64,000 nucleotides of DNA, from positions 37,607 to 101,606 of the forward strand of contig NHDZ02000034.1 in NCBI GenBank assembly GCA_002170485.2, written 5' to 3'. The DNA is from MED660 sp002691025. GTDB lineage: Bacteria; Myxococcota_A; UBA9160; UBA4427. The notes under the pieces were generated by a model, which made no database searches, had not been told where the DNA came from, and saw only the letters and a program-made list of their open reading frames with translations. This document shows, one piece after another, positions 34,046 through 43,801 of this stretch (within the stretch, counting starts at the first letter, position 1; each line of letters begins with the position of its first letter). The position numbers and the translations under genes are program-made.

Positions 34046-35125
34046 TCAAGGTGAAGCCGAATCATCAGACCCCACGGTTTTCCAATCGGTAGAAAATAGG
34101 CCCAGGTTCCGAAGAAGTCGAATCGTCAGCCCAACCACTACGACCAGAAGCAAGTATCGACCTATACCGGTGATCCTTGAGAAAGAAATCGCAATCAGGC
34201 CAAAACAAGCCGTCTGGAAGTAGAGCCATAGAACCGCCCTGCGATGGGTCCCCTCCCTACGGAGCAGACGATGGTGCATATGCATGTCATCGGGCGAAAA
34301 AATCCGATCTCCCCTCCGAATCCGCCTGAAGATCGACAAAGCGACATCGATCAAGGGAACCGCAAGGGCCAACGCCGGGACAACAAAAGTCAGCACGGCT
34401 TCTTTCCTGTACCCCTGCACGGAAATCAGAGCGAGCGCAAAACCGAGAAAATACGCACCCGAATCACCCAGGAAACTCTTCGCTGGAGGGAAGTTGTAGG
34501 GCAGGAAACCGACCAGGGCCCCGAGCATGGACAGGCCAATCACCACACCCACCAGTTGATCAGCCTGCCAACAGATGATGACCAGCGTGGCCGCCACAAT
34601 GGCTCCCATCCCAGATGCAAGTCCGTCCAGACCGTCGATGAGATTCATGGCGTTCGTCACGAGCAGGATCCAGAGAAGGGTAAGCGGCCAACTCAGCCAA
34701 ACCGGAACGGGAAGAGTCGTAGAACTGAACGGATTCGTAATGAAGTCAATGGCAAAGCCTGACCCGATCGCAATCGCAGCCGCAAGGATCTGGAAGGGAA
34801 GCTTCTGCCAGGCCGAAAGGTAGAAACGGTCATCCCACAATCCGACAAGAACGAGCAGAAGCCCTCCTGCAAGAAATCCCAGGGATTTGATGGTCAAGTC
34901 GTTCGACTCAAGTCCCATGGCCAAGGCCGACAGCAGGCCCAGCGTACAACCGATGAAAATGGAGACCCCACCGATCAGCGGGATCTTCGCCCTGCGACTC
35001 ACCTTGCGCTCATTGGGGCGATCAATGACGTCGAGCCAAATGCCCCACTTCATCGCAAAAGGTGTAAGGCAGACAGAAACAAAACCCGCCACAAGCAGAG
35101 GAACTGCTGCCTCAGACAGAAGCAC
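34046..35125 (-). CDS. WecA/TagO-like undecaprenyl-phosphate sugar-1-phosphate transferase
   Basis: A polytopic membrane enzyme (about ten hydrophobic segments) of the MraY/WecA/TagO family that starts glycan synthesis by transferring HexNAc-1-phosphate to undecaprenyl phosphate. Family motifs: KIPLIGGVSIFIG, the Asp pair LWDDRFYLS, NAMNLIDGLDGLASG, FLPYNFPPAKSFLGDSGAYFLGF and the His-rich loop DDMHMHHRLL. The start is GTG at 35125, after GAGGAG. In exosortase EPS loci the initiating enzyme is more often an EpsB-type polyisoprenyl-phosphate hexose-1-phosphate transferase, so use of a WecA-type enzyme here is notable. It fits the WecB gene in the plus arm. Confidence 0.93.
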   Translation of the reverse strand: MLLSEAAVPLLVAGFVSVCLTPFAMKWGIWLDVIDRPNERKVSRRAKIPLIGGVSIFIGCTLGLLSALAMGLESNDLTIKSLGFLAGGLLLVLVGLWDDRFYLSAWQKLPFQILAAAIAIGSGFAIDFITNPFSSTTLPVPVWLSWPLTLLWILLVTNAMNLIDGLDGLASGMGAIVAATLVIICWQADQLVGVVIGLSMLGALVGFLPYNFPPAKSFLGDSGAYFLGFALALISVQGYRKEAVLTFVVPALALAVPLIDVALSIFRRIRRGDRIFSPDDMHMHHRLLRREGTHRRAVLWLYFQTACFGLIAISFSRITGIGRYLLLVVVVGLTIRLLRNLGLFSTDWKTVGSDDSASP

Positions 35126-35191
35126 CTTGTTGGTCTCCTCTAGAAGAGTGGCGTGGGAATCGGTTTTGCATCATTGCCAGGCTCATCCTCG

Positions 35192-36049
35192 TTAGTAGTA
35201 CCCTCTTTGCCCACTTGTCGGCTCAACGTCATTCAGCACCATGCCAATCATCTTTCGCCGGTCAAGAATCTCCATGATGGCATCGACATCTTCCCTACGC
35301 GTGACATCCGCCCGGACGACGACCAGGATTCCATCTGAAAGTTCGCTGATCGTCTTGGTGTCGGAAAGGCCTAGACACGCGGGAGTGTCGAGAATGACAT
35401 GGTCATAGCTTTCGCAGGCCTTCGTCAAGGTCTCCTTCATTTGTGCGGAAGCAAGGAGTTCCGAAGGATTACCCGGCAGCGAACAAACCGGAAGCACATC
35501 AATACCCAGCGAACCCACAGTCTGGACACCCTCTTCGAACGAGCAGTCGCCCTGAACAACCTCAGCCAGGCCATACTCAGCCTCGATCCCGAGAGTCTTG
35601 TGGATCTTCGGGCGCCTCAGGTCACAATCAATCAGGAGCACTCTTCTCCCAACACTCATCCCTGTCACGACAGCCAGGTTGACTGAAGCCATGCTCTTCC
35701 CCTCTCGGGGATTTGCGCTGGTCACCGCAACAGAGCAGAGCCTTTGCTGGGTTGCCAGAGCGTCGATGCGACCTCGAAGCATCCGAAACTGCTCGGACGC
35801 AAAGGACTCCGGCTGCAGAATCGTGATTCTCCGCTTGTTGAGTTCGTTGGCAGAATCATCAACCCCGTCTACCGCCTCTTTCCTGAAGGAAGGAAGCAGC
35901 CGGCGAATCCCCTTCCTACGAGCCTCACCCGGCACAACGGATGACGAATCCCATTCAGCACCGCTCGGCGGCAAATCAGGTGATTCCACACCCGCCTTCC
36001 GCTTACGCTCGGCCTCCGCCCGTTGCAATGCTTCAAAATGCTTCGCCAT
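35192..36049 (-). CDS. Bacterial tyrosine kinase (CpsD/CapB type), exosortase-locus autokinase
   Basis: A 285-residue P-loop ATPase of the BY-kinase family. Walker A is in SANPREGKSMASVNLA, Walker A' is LIDCDLRRPK and Walker B is VILDTPACLGLSD. The chain-length membrane partner is a separate upstream protein, as in CapA/CapB systems. The C-terminal tail (SGQRGYY) carries only two tyrosines, fewer than the Tyr clusters of Wzc. It acts in the cytoplasm on the chain-length protein and controls polymer length and export. Located 21 bp after the ATPase gene on the same strand. Confidence 0.92.
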   Translation of the reverse strand: MAKHFEALQRAEAERKRKAGVESPDLPPSGAEWDSSSVVPGEARRKGIRRLLPSFRKEAVDGVDDSANELNKRRITILQPESFASEQFRMLRGRIDALATQQRLCSVAVTSANPREGKSMASVNLAVVTGMSVGRRVLLIDCDLRRPKIHKTLGIEAEYGLAEVVQGDCSFEEGVQTVGSLGIDVLPVCSLPGNPSELLASAQMKETLTKACESYDHVILDTPACLGLSDTKTISELSDGILVVVRADVTRREDVDAIMEILDRRKMIGMVLNDVEPTSGQRGYY

Positions 36050-36070
36050 ACCCTACAAGCTATCCCCGAA

Positions 36071-36979
36071 CTACCGAAAAAGCGAAAAAATGCCTTTTTT
36101 GCGGGATCGGCTCTTGGCTCCCGGTTCCGAACCTTCGGACACCTTCTCAGGGCTCACCGGGACGATATCCAGGTCGGACGCCACTTCTTCCACCATACGT
36201 GCATCGACCAATGTCTTCTGACGCGCGAATCCCAGCAAGAGCGAACCGTCACAGAGGCTGTTGATCAGACGTGGAGTTCCCTCAGAGAAGTGGAAGATGC
36301 TCTTCAAGGCGTCCCGCTTGAAGATCCTTCGGCCGGTAAAGCCGGCCTTCCGAAGACGATTCTCGATATATTCCCGCATCTCTGACTCATTGAAAGGGCG
36401 CAGATGCTGACTCAGGGCAATCCGCTGTTTCAGTTGCCGGAGATCCGGGCGACGCAGCATCTCCTTCAACTCGGGTTGCCCCACCAGCATGATCTGGATC
36501 AGCTTCGAACTGGAAGTCTCCAGATTCGAGAGGAGGCGAACCTCTTCAAGCATCTCGGCAGAGAGGTTCTGGGCCTCATCGATGATCAGGAGGGTCCTCT
36601 CGTTGTCGCGAAGTCTCTGGATCAAGAAATCGTTCAACTGCAAAAGGTACTCGGCCTTGCTCTCACCCTTGGGCTCGATCTCCAATTCTTCGAAAAGAAC
36701 TCGGAAAAAATCCAGCGGCTCAAGTCGAGGGTTGAAGATGAAAGCCGAGTGGATGTTGGACTCAAGCTGAGCCAGGAGAGCGTGAAGCAAGGTTGTCTTC
36801 CCCGTGCCCACCTCTCCGGTCAACATCACGAAACCCTTGCCGGATTGAACGCCGTAGACCAGGGTCGCCAGCCCTTCCCTGTGAGCTTCTCCGAGAAACA
36901 GGAAAGCCGGATCAGGCGACAATTCGAAGGGCGGCCGGATCAAGCCAAAATGTTCACAGTAGATGGATACGTCCGTCAT
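36071..36979 (-). CDS. Exosortase-locus AAA ATPase (ExeA/GspA-like)
   Basis: A 302-residue AAA ATPase resembling the XrtA/PEP-CTERM system ATPase. It opens with YCEHFGLIRPPFELSPDPAFLF, the ExeA/GspA signature, then Walker A GEVGTGKTTL, Walker B LLIIDEAQNL and an arginine finger region (RIALSQHLRPF). The C-terminal tail is basic (SRSRKKGIFSLF). The ATG at 36979 overlaps the chain-length gene stop (ATGA). It probably energises assembly of the envelope-spanning export machinery; the mechanism is not known to me. Confidence 0.92.
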   Translation of the reverse strand: MTDVSIYCEHFGLIRPPFELSPDPAFLFLGEAHREGLATLVYGVQSGKGFVMLTGEVGTGKTTLLHALLAQLESNIHSAFIFNPRLEPLDFFRVLFEELEIEPKGESKAEYLLQLNDFLIQRLRDNERTLLIIDEAQNLSAEMLEEVRLLSNLETSSSKLIQIMLVGQPELKEMLRRPDLRQLKQRIALSQHLRPFNESEMREYIENRLRKAGFTGRRIFKRDALKSIFHFSEGTPRLINSLCDGSLLLGFARQKTLVDARMVEEVASDLDIVPVSPEKVSEGSEPGAKSRSRKKGIFSLFR

Positions 36980-38661
36980 GCACCCAGGCTCCAAGCCATA
37001 GGACTCCCCGAGTCATACGGAACCAAGGAGGACGCTTCTCGCCTTGGGTCTTCCTTGGATGCTTCCTCCACCTTCGGCGGCGCACTCCGATTCACGTAGA
37101 TGTAACTGACCAACCCACCCGCAAGGAAGAAAAGAGAGAGCACCCCGGCGATCACCAACTCCAGAAGCAAGCGGCGACGACGAAGCCTTCGATCCGGGTC
37201 CAGCCGGATCGAAGGGATCGAAACCAGGACCGGCATGTTCGTAAACGCCTGCAGTCGACGTGCGTCATGAATGGAACTGTCGCTCGTCTCGAGAACGAGT
37301 CCCATGGCCACACCCGCACCCAGCCCTACGATGACGCCAACAAAGAGCATGAGGATCCGGTTTGGAGAACCCGGCCGGGCCGCAGGGAAGGCTGATTCAA
37401 GAATCCTGAAATTTTCACCCAGCTGCTTTCTTTCCAGGTTGGCCTGAACGGAAGCCTGCTGACGACGAACACTGAAGTCGCGAAAAGAAGTCACCAGCGA
37501 CTCATACTCACGTTCGAGTGAGTTCAACTGCTCGGCCACCAGCGGAGTCAGGGCAATGGATTCCTGAACCTCCGCCTGCGATGCAGCGAGTCGCTCCAAT
37601 TCCTGATCTGCAGCTTCCACCGCAAGGCGCGCACGTCTGAGTTCTGATTTTGCATTCTGCTCGGCATAGGAGTCGCCGGCCGAGTCGGCCTCAGCCGACT
37701 CCGTACTCTCATCCGAAGCTGCGGTCTGCCGTTCCTGCATTCCCTGCTGCAAAATTGCCAACTCGTCCATTCGGTGCACCACGTCCGGGTGTTTTTGGGT
37801 GTAGCCTCGTGCCCGCAAGGATTGAAGTTCCGTTTCGATCAGTTTCATCCGGTAAGCCGGGCTGGTGGCATCGCCTGTCCCCATCATCGACTCCGCCGTG
37901 ATGACCTGACTCTTCCAGAAAGCTTCATCACTACGCGCCAGGAGAAGGGCACGCTGCGTCTCTCGTGACTGGGCAATCAATTGCTCGAAAATGCGCTGAT
38001 TGGTAATCAGATCTTCAGGCAAATGGCCCGCATTCTCGGCTTTTACATTCTTGATCCTGGACTCGACATCCACCGCCTGATTCCGAAGCTCCTCGATGGA
38101 ATCCTCCATGAAGGAAAGGCTCTGTTGCGAGACCTCGATTCGCGCATTGATATTCGCATCCACGAAGTCACTGGCCAGGCTCTGGGCCACCTGAGCCGCA
38201 GTCACCGCAGACCGATTCCTGTAGGTAATCTTGAAGCGATTGAACTCGACATCGTCGGTACTCCGCTTGTCCGACTGGAGTTCACTCAGCACAGGCTCGA
38301 CCGAAAGGTGACGTCGCATGATGTCGATCACCTCCTGCCTCGTGAACTCTTTGGACTCCTCGGGATAGAGGCCCAATTCGTCAATCAATCTCGAGAGTCG
38401 CTGGCGGCTCAGGATCCGGGCCGACATGATGCCCAGCCTCTGCTGAAGATCCTGGCCCTGGACGCCCGCCCGAACCAACTCTTCATCGATCGCCTGTGGT
38501 TCAACCAGCACCGTGGCGTAGGACGAATACTGGTTGGGCAACGCCATCACAATCCAGAAAATCGCGAGAATGCTCAAGCCTGAAACCCAGACCATGAGCC
38601 GACCTCGTCGGCGCAATATGCCGATCAGGTCTGATATCTGGAGTCCGTCCTGCAGATTCAC
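36976..38661 (-). CDS. Polysaccharide chain-length determinant (Wzz/GumC type)
   Basis: A 561-residue inner-membrane polysaccharide co-polymerase. N-terminal transmembrane helix at about residues 25-45 (LMVWVSGLSILAIFWIVMAL), a long periplasmic coiled coil (residues about 150-430, e.g. AVEAADQELERLAASQAEVQ), the Pro-rich segment AFPAARPGSPNRILML before the second helix (residues about 425-450), and a further hydrophobic helix near 515. The kinase domain is separate (downstream). Matches the chain-length protein of exosortase EPS loci. First gene after the outer-membrane barrel in the operon; ATGA coupling to the ATPase. Confidence 0.92.
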   Translation of the reverse strand: MNLQDGLQISDLIGILRRRGRLMVWVSGLSILAIFWIVMALPNQYSSYATVLVEPQAIDEELVRAGVQGQDLQQRLGIMSARILSRQRLSRLIDELGLYPEESKEFTRQEVIDIMRRHLSVEPVLSELQSDKRSTDDVEFNRFKITYRNRSAVTAAQVAQSLASDFVDANINARIEVSQQSLSFMEDSIEELRNQAVDVESRIKNVKAENAGHLPEDLITNQRIFEQLIAQSRETQRALLLARSDEAFWKSQVITAESMMGTGDATSPAYRMKLIETELQSLRARGYTQKHPDVVHRMDELAILQQGMQERQTAASDESTESAEADSAGDSYAEQNAKSELRRARLAVEAADQELERLAASQAEVQESIALTPLVAEQLNSLEREYESLVTSFRDFSVRRQQASVQANLERKQLGENFRILESAFPAARPGSPNRILMLFVGVIVGLGAGVAMGLVLETSDSSIHDARRLQAFTNMPVLVSIPSIRLDPDRRLRRRRLLLELVIAGVLSLFFLAGGLVSYIYVNRSAPPKVEEASKEDPRREASSLVPYDSGSPMAWSLGA

Positions 38662-38694
38662 TCTCTTGCTTTCCTTGCTTTTTCCGAATTTGTC

Positions 38695-40191
38695 TTAAAA
38701 GAAAATAGGATCGAAATAGTACTTGAAACCAACCTGTCCTGTCAGGTTGTCGAATGTCGGCCGCGGACCGGTGGTCAGATCCAATTTGAGCCAACGCTCA
38801 TAACGCAAGCGGAATTCCAGGACCGCATGCTCCAGGATCTTGTAGGAGACCTGCGTTTCCGCCCAGACCTGGGAAGTCTCATAAAAAGTCTCGATCTGCT
38901 GAACCCCGAGCGCTTGGGATTCCGCGACCGTTGGAAAGTCTGCATTCGAGCCAGCCAGAACAAAATAGAACGGCTGGAAAAAGCTCGAAACACGCCGATT
39001 CCAGCCGGAATTGAACCGCCATTTCCATCTGGGACCCACGTCGCGCATGACGTTCAAGAACACGACGTCCAGGAAAGTACTCGAAGCACTGCCTTGGGAG
39101 GCATCTTCCCTGCGCTGATAGGCCAGTTCAATCAGAAGCTGGGGGGTCTCCCTCCGAATACTCGCCTGCATGAAATACGTCACATTGTCCGAATTGCCTG
39201 ACAGCGAATTGGCATTGGGGACGAGAGGGACAAAGGCAGCCTGATTGAAGTAGTTGGGATACTCATCCGTGAATCCAGGCGGCGCTGCGATGGGGGCGCA
39301 TGCGACTCCGCCCTGACCGTAGAAGACACGATAATCACCCGATGCGTCGTAAGGCGCGCACGTCTGGATTCCGTAGAGGGCACCTGGAATCGGACCGAAG
39401 CGAGCCGCGGTGAGACCCGACAATTCACGTTGTCGCGTAAAGATCACGCTCGGACCGGCCGTGGCCGAGATCTGCCATGACGGATTGATCAGATAGCGCA
39501 GCACCGCATTCGGATTGAAGGTGGTCTGGTAGCGAAACGCCTCGCCGTCCTCACTGAGGAAAACCCGATAATTCGCTGAAACATTGGTGCCCAGAAGCAA
39601 TCGACGGCTCAGGGAATGCTGCACTTGAGCGGTCGCGCCCAGGCTTCGATTGTCCGTGTTGCCGACGTTGGTGTAGTCAAACTCCTGGTAGTTGAGGCTT
39701 CCGATGAGCTGGGTCCGAGCACTCAGACTGTGCTCGTAGCGCACATTGGCGCCCAACTGGAAAGTCTTGCCCAGGTTCGCATTGACGAGCTCCGTCGAGC
39801 CGTCCGGATTGATCTCGATATTCGTTCGATTGCCCTGTATATCACGGAGCTGAAGGCTCAGATTCACTCGATCCGTGGGGGTCAGGCGAATATTCATGAT
39901 CCCGCCGGCGAAATGATCGAGGCCGCTCCGCGAGGAAGCGCGGATGTACTGACTGTAGATGGGATTGTACCAGGCCTCGTAGTCGAAATACTCGTTGGCC
40001 CCTGATACTCGAGCCTCTGGAGCCAGCCTGTAGATCCCATCGCTGAGACCATCCGACTGATTCGGGGGCCGGTAGGCGTCGGTCATGGCCAGCATCCGTT
40101 GACCAAGCGAAAACTGGATATCGTCAGCAAAACAGGGCCAGGCCAGGAAAGAGGCCATAACGATCAGAACGACCCTGGACAAAGCGACCAT
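38695..40191 (-). CDS. Outer-membrane beta-barrel protein of the exosortase EPS locus (TIGR03016-like)
   Basis: A 498-residue protein with a signal peptide (VVLIVMASFLAWPCFA) and alternating-hydrophobicity strands throughout, ending in aromatic residues (KYYFDPIFF), as outer-membrane barrels do for BAM recognition. Internal segments such as RYEHSLSARTQLIGSLNYQ, YLINPSWQISATAGPSVIF and YFMQASIRRETPQLLIELAY are typical strands. Position between export protein and chain-length determinant is the fixed place of the TIGR03016 family in PEP-CTERM EPS loci. Probable role: outer-membrane passage of the polymer. Confidence 0.88.
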   Translation of the reverse strand: MVALSRVVLIVMASFLAWPCFADDIQFSLGQRMLAMTDAYRPPNQSDGLSDGIYRLAPEARVSGANEYFDYEAWYNPIYSQYIRASSRSGLDHFAGGIMNIRLTPTDRVNLSLQLRDIQGNRTNIEINPDGSTELVNANLGKTFQLGANVRYEHSLSARTQLIGSLNYQEFDYTNVGNTDNRSLGATAQVQHSLSRRLLLGTNVSANYRVFLSEDGEAFRYQTTFNPNAVLRYLINPSWQISATAGPSVIFTRQRELSGLTAARFGPIPGALYGIQTCAPYDASGDYRVFYGQGGVACAPIAAPPGFTDEYPNYFNQAAFVPLVPNANSLSGNSDNVTYFMQASIRRETPQLLIELAYQRREDASQGSASSTFLDVVFLNVMRDVGPRWKWRFNSGWNRRVSSFFQPFYFVLAGSNADFPTVAESQALGVQQIETFYETSQVWAETQVSYKILEHAVLEFRLRYERWLKLDLTTGPRPTFDNLTGQVGFKYYFDPIFF

Positions 40192-40202
40192 CAGCGCCTC
40201 AC

Positions 40203-40802
40203 CTAGTCAGGCACCACGACCGTATCGCCGGGCTCCAACAACATGTTCGACGACTGAGCCTTGCCAGCCACGTAGGCTCCGTAATTGAAGCGATAGGAAT
40301 GAATCTCATCCGATTCCTTCCTCAGGATGCGCACATTACTGGTATTGGCCCACGGCGTAAAACCGCCCACGGCCGCAATCGCATCCAGGACTCGCATCTC
40401 GCGCGTCAACGGGACCGTCCCCGAACGACCGACGGCGCCGACAATGGTAACCATGTGACTGTTGGCTTGCAGGACGATAACAGTCACATCGGGCGTCGAG
40501 ATATATTCGGAGAGTTGCTCCGCGATCACTTCCTTGAGCTCAGCCGGAGTGAGCCCTTCGGCCTGGACATCATCAATCAGGGGCACTGAAATCTTGCCAT
40601 CATTCCGGACCGGCACATCCACACTCAGCTCCGGATTCCGCCAGACTGAAATCCGCAGGACATCGGGAATCCCCACCACATAGGGGACCCTCTTACCGGC
40701 CTTCTCCTCAACCGGGGGTGGAGCCGACGGACGAGCGCAAGCAAAAAGGCCAACAACACAAAAAAGCAGGAGAAGAACCCCTGCCCCTCCTCTTCGACCC
40801 AT
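40203..40802 (-). CDS. Polysaccharide export (Wza-like) lipoprotein
   Basis: A 199-residue exported protein. The lipoprotein signal is LLLLFCVVGLFAC, followed by the polysaccharide export motif YVVGIPDVLRISVWRNPELS, then SVPLIDDVQAEGLTPAEL and a SLBB domain (VTIVGAVGRSGTVPL, VLDAIAAVGGFTPWAN). It ends in LLEPGDTVVVPD. It lacks the C-terminal amphipathic helix of full Wza, so the neighbouring barrel probably supplies the pore (inference). I chose the ATG at 40802 because AGGGAGCGG precedes it and the signal then has normal length; the frame extends to 40856, overlapping the regulator gene. Confidence 0.9.
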   Translation of the reverse strand: MGRRGGAGVLLLLFCVVGLFACARPSAPPPVEEKAGKRVPYVVGIPDVLRISVWRNPELSVDVPVRNDGKISVPLIDDVQAEGLTPAELKEVIAEQLSEYISTPDVTVIVLQANSHMVTIVGAVGRSGTVPLTREMRVLDAIAAVGGFTPWANTSNVRILRKESDEIHSYRFNYGAYVAGKAQSSNMLLEPGDTVVVPD

Positions 40803-40833
40803 CCGCTCCCTGCTCACGAAATCCGGACTAAGG

Positions 40834-42252
40834 CTAGCGCGCATCACTGAGTCCATTCTCCTTCATCTTGTACAAAAGAGCCTTGTAACTGATCTGAAGC
40901 ATCTCGGCCGCTTCCTTCCGATTCCAGCGAGTCTGTGTAAGGACGCGCTCAATCACCCTCTTCTCGGCCATTCGAGCCGCTTGCTTCGAAATCGACTTGA
41001 GATCAATCGCCTGACCACTCGCCAAAACGACTTCAAGATCATCGAGATCCGGATCCCCTGTATCAGACGGGTTCTCGACGGGGGCATCCCTTCCTTCTAC
41101 GTCCTGGAGAATCGCCTGTTCGCTGCCGAGCACCACCGCGCGTTTGATCGTGTTCTCAAGCTCACGCACGTTGCCGGGCCAATGATAGGCGAATAGTTTC
41201 TCCATGGTGTCTTCCGAAAGACCAGGCGGCTCCTTCTTGTACTGCTCGCCATATTTCTTCTTGAAATGCTCGATGAGCAGGGGAATATCGTCGAGACGGT
41301 CCCGAAGCGGAGGCACTTGGATGGTGACGACATTCAAGCGGTAGTAGAGATCCTCGCGGAATTCACCGGAGCGCACTGCCTGATCCAGGTCGCGGTTGGT
41401 CGCCGCCAGGATCCGTGTATCCACCCGGATATCACTCTCGCCGCCCAGTCGTGAAAACTCTCCATCCTGGAGGACCTGCAGGAGCTTGGCCTGCAAGCCA
41501 GGAGCCATCTCACTGATCTCATCCAGGAAGATCGTGCCACCGTTCGCGTACTCGAATTTTCCCAACTTCCTCTTCTGGGCTCCTGTAAAGGCACCCTTTT
41601 CGAAACCGAAGAGTTCACTCTCCAGCAATTCAGAAGGCAGAGCAGCGCAGTTGACCTTGACGAATGGACGTTCTTTCCGGTCGCCTTGCTGAAAAAGAGA
41701 GCGGGCCACCAGTTCCTTGCCGGTCCCACTCTCCCCGCGTATCAGGACGGTGATGTCGGTGTCCGCGACCTGCTCAATGATTTCCCGAACCGATCTCATT
41801 TTCGGGTTATCACCGCCCAGCAAAAGGTTGTCGGTCTCGGCTCGGACCTGACCCCGAAGAGAAACCACCTCTTCCTTCAGCGCATGGGTCTCCAAGGCCT
41901 TCTTGAAAGCGAGGTCGAGTTCCTCGACTTCGAACGGCTTTCTCAAGAAGTCCGACGCCCCCAGTTGCATGGCCTGGACGATGGTCCGCGCGTGGCCGTG
42001 GCCCGAGAGCATGATCACCGGGACATGGGGAAGGCTCTTCTTCAATCGCTTCAGTACATCGACGCCATCGAGACCCGGCAGGATGGCATCGAGTGTCACG
42101 ATGTCCGGGCGGGTCTGATCCAGCCCCGCCAAGGCACTCTCTCCGTCCGCAGCAACGAAAACCTCGTAACCCTGCCTTGTGGCGAGAGTCTGCAGATATT
42201 CCCGCACACCCGGATCATCATCGATGACCAGAACTCGAAATCGATCGGTCAT
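40834..42252 (-). CDS. Sigma-54-dependent response regulator (PrsR-like)
   Basis: A 472-residue NtrC-type activator. Receiver with acidic DDD at 11-13, phospho-Asp55 (IVTLDAILPG) and LRKPFE lysine; AAA+ domain with Walker A GESGTGKE, the sigma-54-contacting GAFTGA loop, Walker B GTIFLDEI and the R-finger region; Fis-type HTH at the C-terminus (WNRKEAAEMLQISYKALLYK). Its position at the head of the exosortase EPS operon matches PrsR. The cognate membrane kinase PrsK is not next to it. A second, similar regulator is at 57.6 kb. No convincing -24/-12 promoter was found in the adjacent divergent gap. Confidence 0.93.
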   Translation of the reverse strand: MTDRFRVLVIDDDPGVREYLQTLATRQGYEVFVAADGESALAGLDQTRPDIVTLDAILPGLDGVDVLKRLKKSLPHVPVIMLSGHGHARTIVQAMQLGASDFLRKPFEVEELDLAFKKALETHALKEEVVSLRGQVRAETDNLLLGGDNPKMRSVREIIEQVADTDITVLIRGESGTGKELVARSLFQQGDRKERPFVKVNCAALPSELLESELFGFEKGAFTGAQKRKLGKFEYANGGTIFLDEISEMAPGLQAKLLQVLQDGEFSRLGGESDIRVDTRILAATNRDLDQAVRSGEFREDLYYRLNVVTIQVPPLRDRLDDIPLLIEHFKKKYGEQYKKEPPGLSEDTMEKLFAYHWPGNVRELENTIKRAVVLGSEQAILQDVEGRDAPVENPSDTGDPDLDDLEVVLASGQAIDLKSISKQAARMAEKRVIERVLTQTRWNRKEAAEMLQISYKALLYKMKENGLSDAR

Positions 42253-42673
42253 ATTTCAACTATTCCTATGTCGCGCACTCATGAGAGCCGGAATCGAAAC
42301 ACTCAGTCGCCCTGGATACGCGCATTTCCGCTGGAAGTGGACCCCTGAATCTTGAACCGAATCGATCAATCAGGCCCAATCCAATGAGAAACAAATTACC
42401 AATATTGGGAACTCTAGTCCATATCCTGGACTCATGTTGAATGAGGAGATCAACTTTCCTCTTCCTGAGAAGAGTTTTTCTGAACACTCAACCGACAAGC
42501 CAGTTCCAAAGGATCGAGACATTTTGATCGCCTGGACAAAGATCTACAATCATTCCCAAGGCCCCCCTGGGGAATAGGATGTGGCTGAGATATAGTTCTC
42601 TACTCAAGTGAACCCGGACAAGCGACCGACGGTCTCTATACGCCGAAAGCCGCTCGCCATCAGAAAGCGAAGA
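42253..42673. other. Divergent regulatory gap between the two EPS arms
   Basis: A 421-bp gap that separates the minus arm (regulator first) from the plus arm (wecB first), visibly AT-richer in its middle (42370-42500). I scanned both strands for GG-N10-GC with sigma-54-like flanks. The only spacing hit (minus strand, 42327-42342) has poor flanking bases. It must hold the main promoters of both arms. A weak GTG-initiated extension of wecB (42608) lies at its right edge. Confidence 0.5.
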
Positions 42674-43801
42674 ATGACCCCGCCCAACCGAAACATGGCT
42701 TCAAGTCCCGCTCGTATCGTAGCGGTGGCGGGCGCTCGCCCTAATTTCATGAAGATCGCGCCGTTGCTTCGAGAAATCGAAAGCCGAGCCGGGGTCGAAG
42801 CGTTTCTGGTGCATACGGGACAGCACTACGACGAAGCCATGTCAGAAAGCTTCTTCAAGGATCTGCGGATTGCCGAGCCAGACCTCAATCTGGAAGTGGG
42901 GTCGGGTTCTCATGCCGAACAAACCGCCTCTGTCCTGGTCAAGATGGAGAAGGTCCTGCTCCAGGAAGAACCGGATCTACTTCTGGTCGTGGGCGACGTG
43001 AATTCAACTTTGGCGGCGAGCCTGGCGGCGGTCAAGCTCGGGGTCCCCGTGGCGCATGTCGAAGCCGGTCTACGATCGGGCGACCGCGCGATGCCGGAGG
43101 AGATCAACCGAATTCTTACAGATTCGATCTCAACCTGGCTTTTTACCACGGAGGAAGAGGCCAATCTAAATCTGGCTGCAGAAGGAATTCCCTCCGAACG
43201 CATTCACCATGTCGGCAATGTGATGATCGATACGCTCTTCGACAAGCTTCAGGAGGCAAAGAAGCGGGACACCCTTGAGAGACTGGGCCTTGAAGCCGGT
43301 CAATACGCACTCCTGACGCTTCACCGCCCCAGCAATGTCGATGACCCCCGGATCCTGCGTGGCATCTTCGACACTCTCGAACAAATCCACGAGAAGTTGC
43401 CCATCCTCTTTCCCGTGCACCCGAGAACCAGGGCCTCGATTGAAAAAATGCTCGGGAATACTCAACCCCGTCTGCAATTGGCCGAGCCCATGGGATATCT
43501 GGACTTCCTCAAGCTGATGGCCGAAGCCCGACTGGTCTTCACCGACTCGGGGGGCATCCAGGAAGAGACCACCGCACTGGGCGTCACCTGCCTCACTTTG
43601 AGGGACAACACGGAACGACCCATCACCGTATCGGAAGGCACGAATACCATCGTGGGCAGTGACCCGAAGACGATCCTGATCGAGGCCGAGAAGGCCCTCC
43701 AGGGCGACGGAAAAGCCGGGCGAACCCCCCGACTCTGGGACGGTCACGCCGCAGGACGAATTCTGGACATTCTGCAAAAGGACATAGCAGGCACTTCATG
43801 A
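42674..43801 (+). CDS. wecB: UDP-N-acetylglucosamine 2-epimerase (non-hydrolysing)
   Basis: Interconverts UDP-GlcNAc and UDP-ManNAc. Motifs: VAGARPNFMKIAPLLREIE, VHTGQHYDEAMSESFF, VVGDVNSTLAASLAA, HVEAGLRSGDRAMPEEINR, TLHRPSNVDD, and the UDP-binding VFTDSGGIQEETTALGV with LRDNTERPIT. 375 residues from the ATG at 42674 (GCGAAGA before it). A GTG at 42608 would add a basic 22-residue extension of low likelihood. No UDP-ManNAc dehydrogenase (WecC) is separately recognised. Stop overlaps the exosortase ATG by 4 nt. Confidence 0.95.
   Translation: MTPPNRNMASSPARIVAVAGARPNFMKIAPLLREIESRAGVEAFLVHTGQHYDEAMSESFFKDLRIAEPDLNLEVGSGSHAEQTASVLVKMEKVLLQEEPDLLLVVGDVNSTLAASLAAVKLGVPVAHVEAGLRSGDRAMPEEINRILTDSISTWLFTTEEEANLNLAAEGIPSERIHHVGNVMIDTLFDKLQEAKKRDTLERLGLEAGQYALLTLHRPSNVDDPRILRGIFDTLEQIHEKLPILFPVHPRTRASIEKMLGNTQPRLQLAEPMGYLDFLKLMAEARLVFTDSGGIQEETTALGVTCLTLRDNTERPITVSEGTNTIVGSDPKTILIEAEKALQGDGKAGRTPRLWDGHAAGRILDILQKDIAGTS

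Noticed and set aside
42253..42673. Sigma-54 promoter for the EPS arms
   Set aside because: Expected because of two NtrC-type activators, but the only GG-N10-GC spacing hit has flanks unlike TGGCAC/TTGC.
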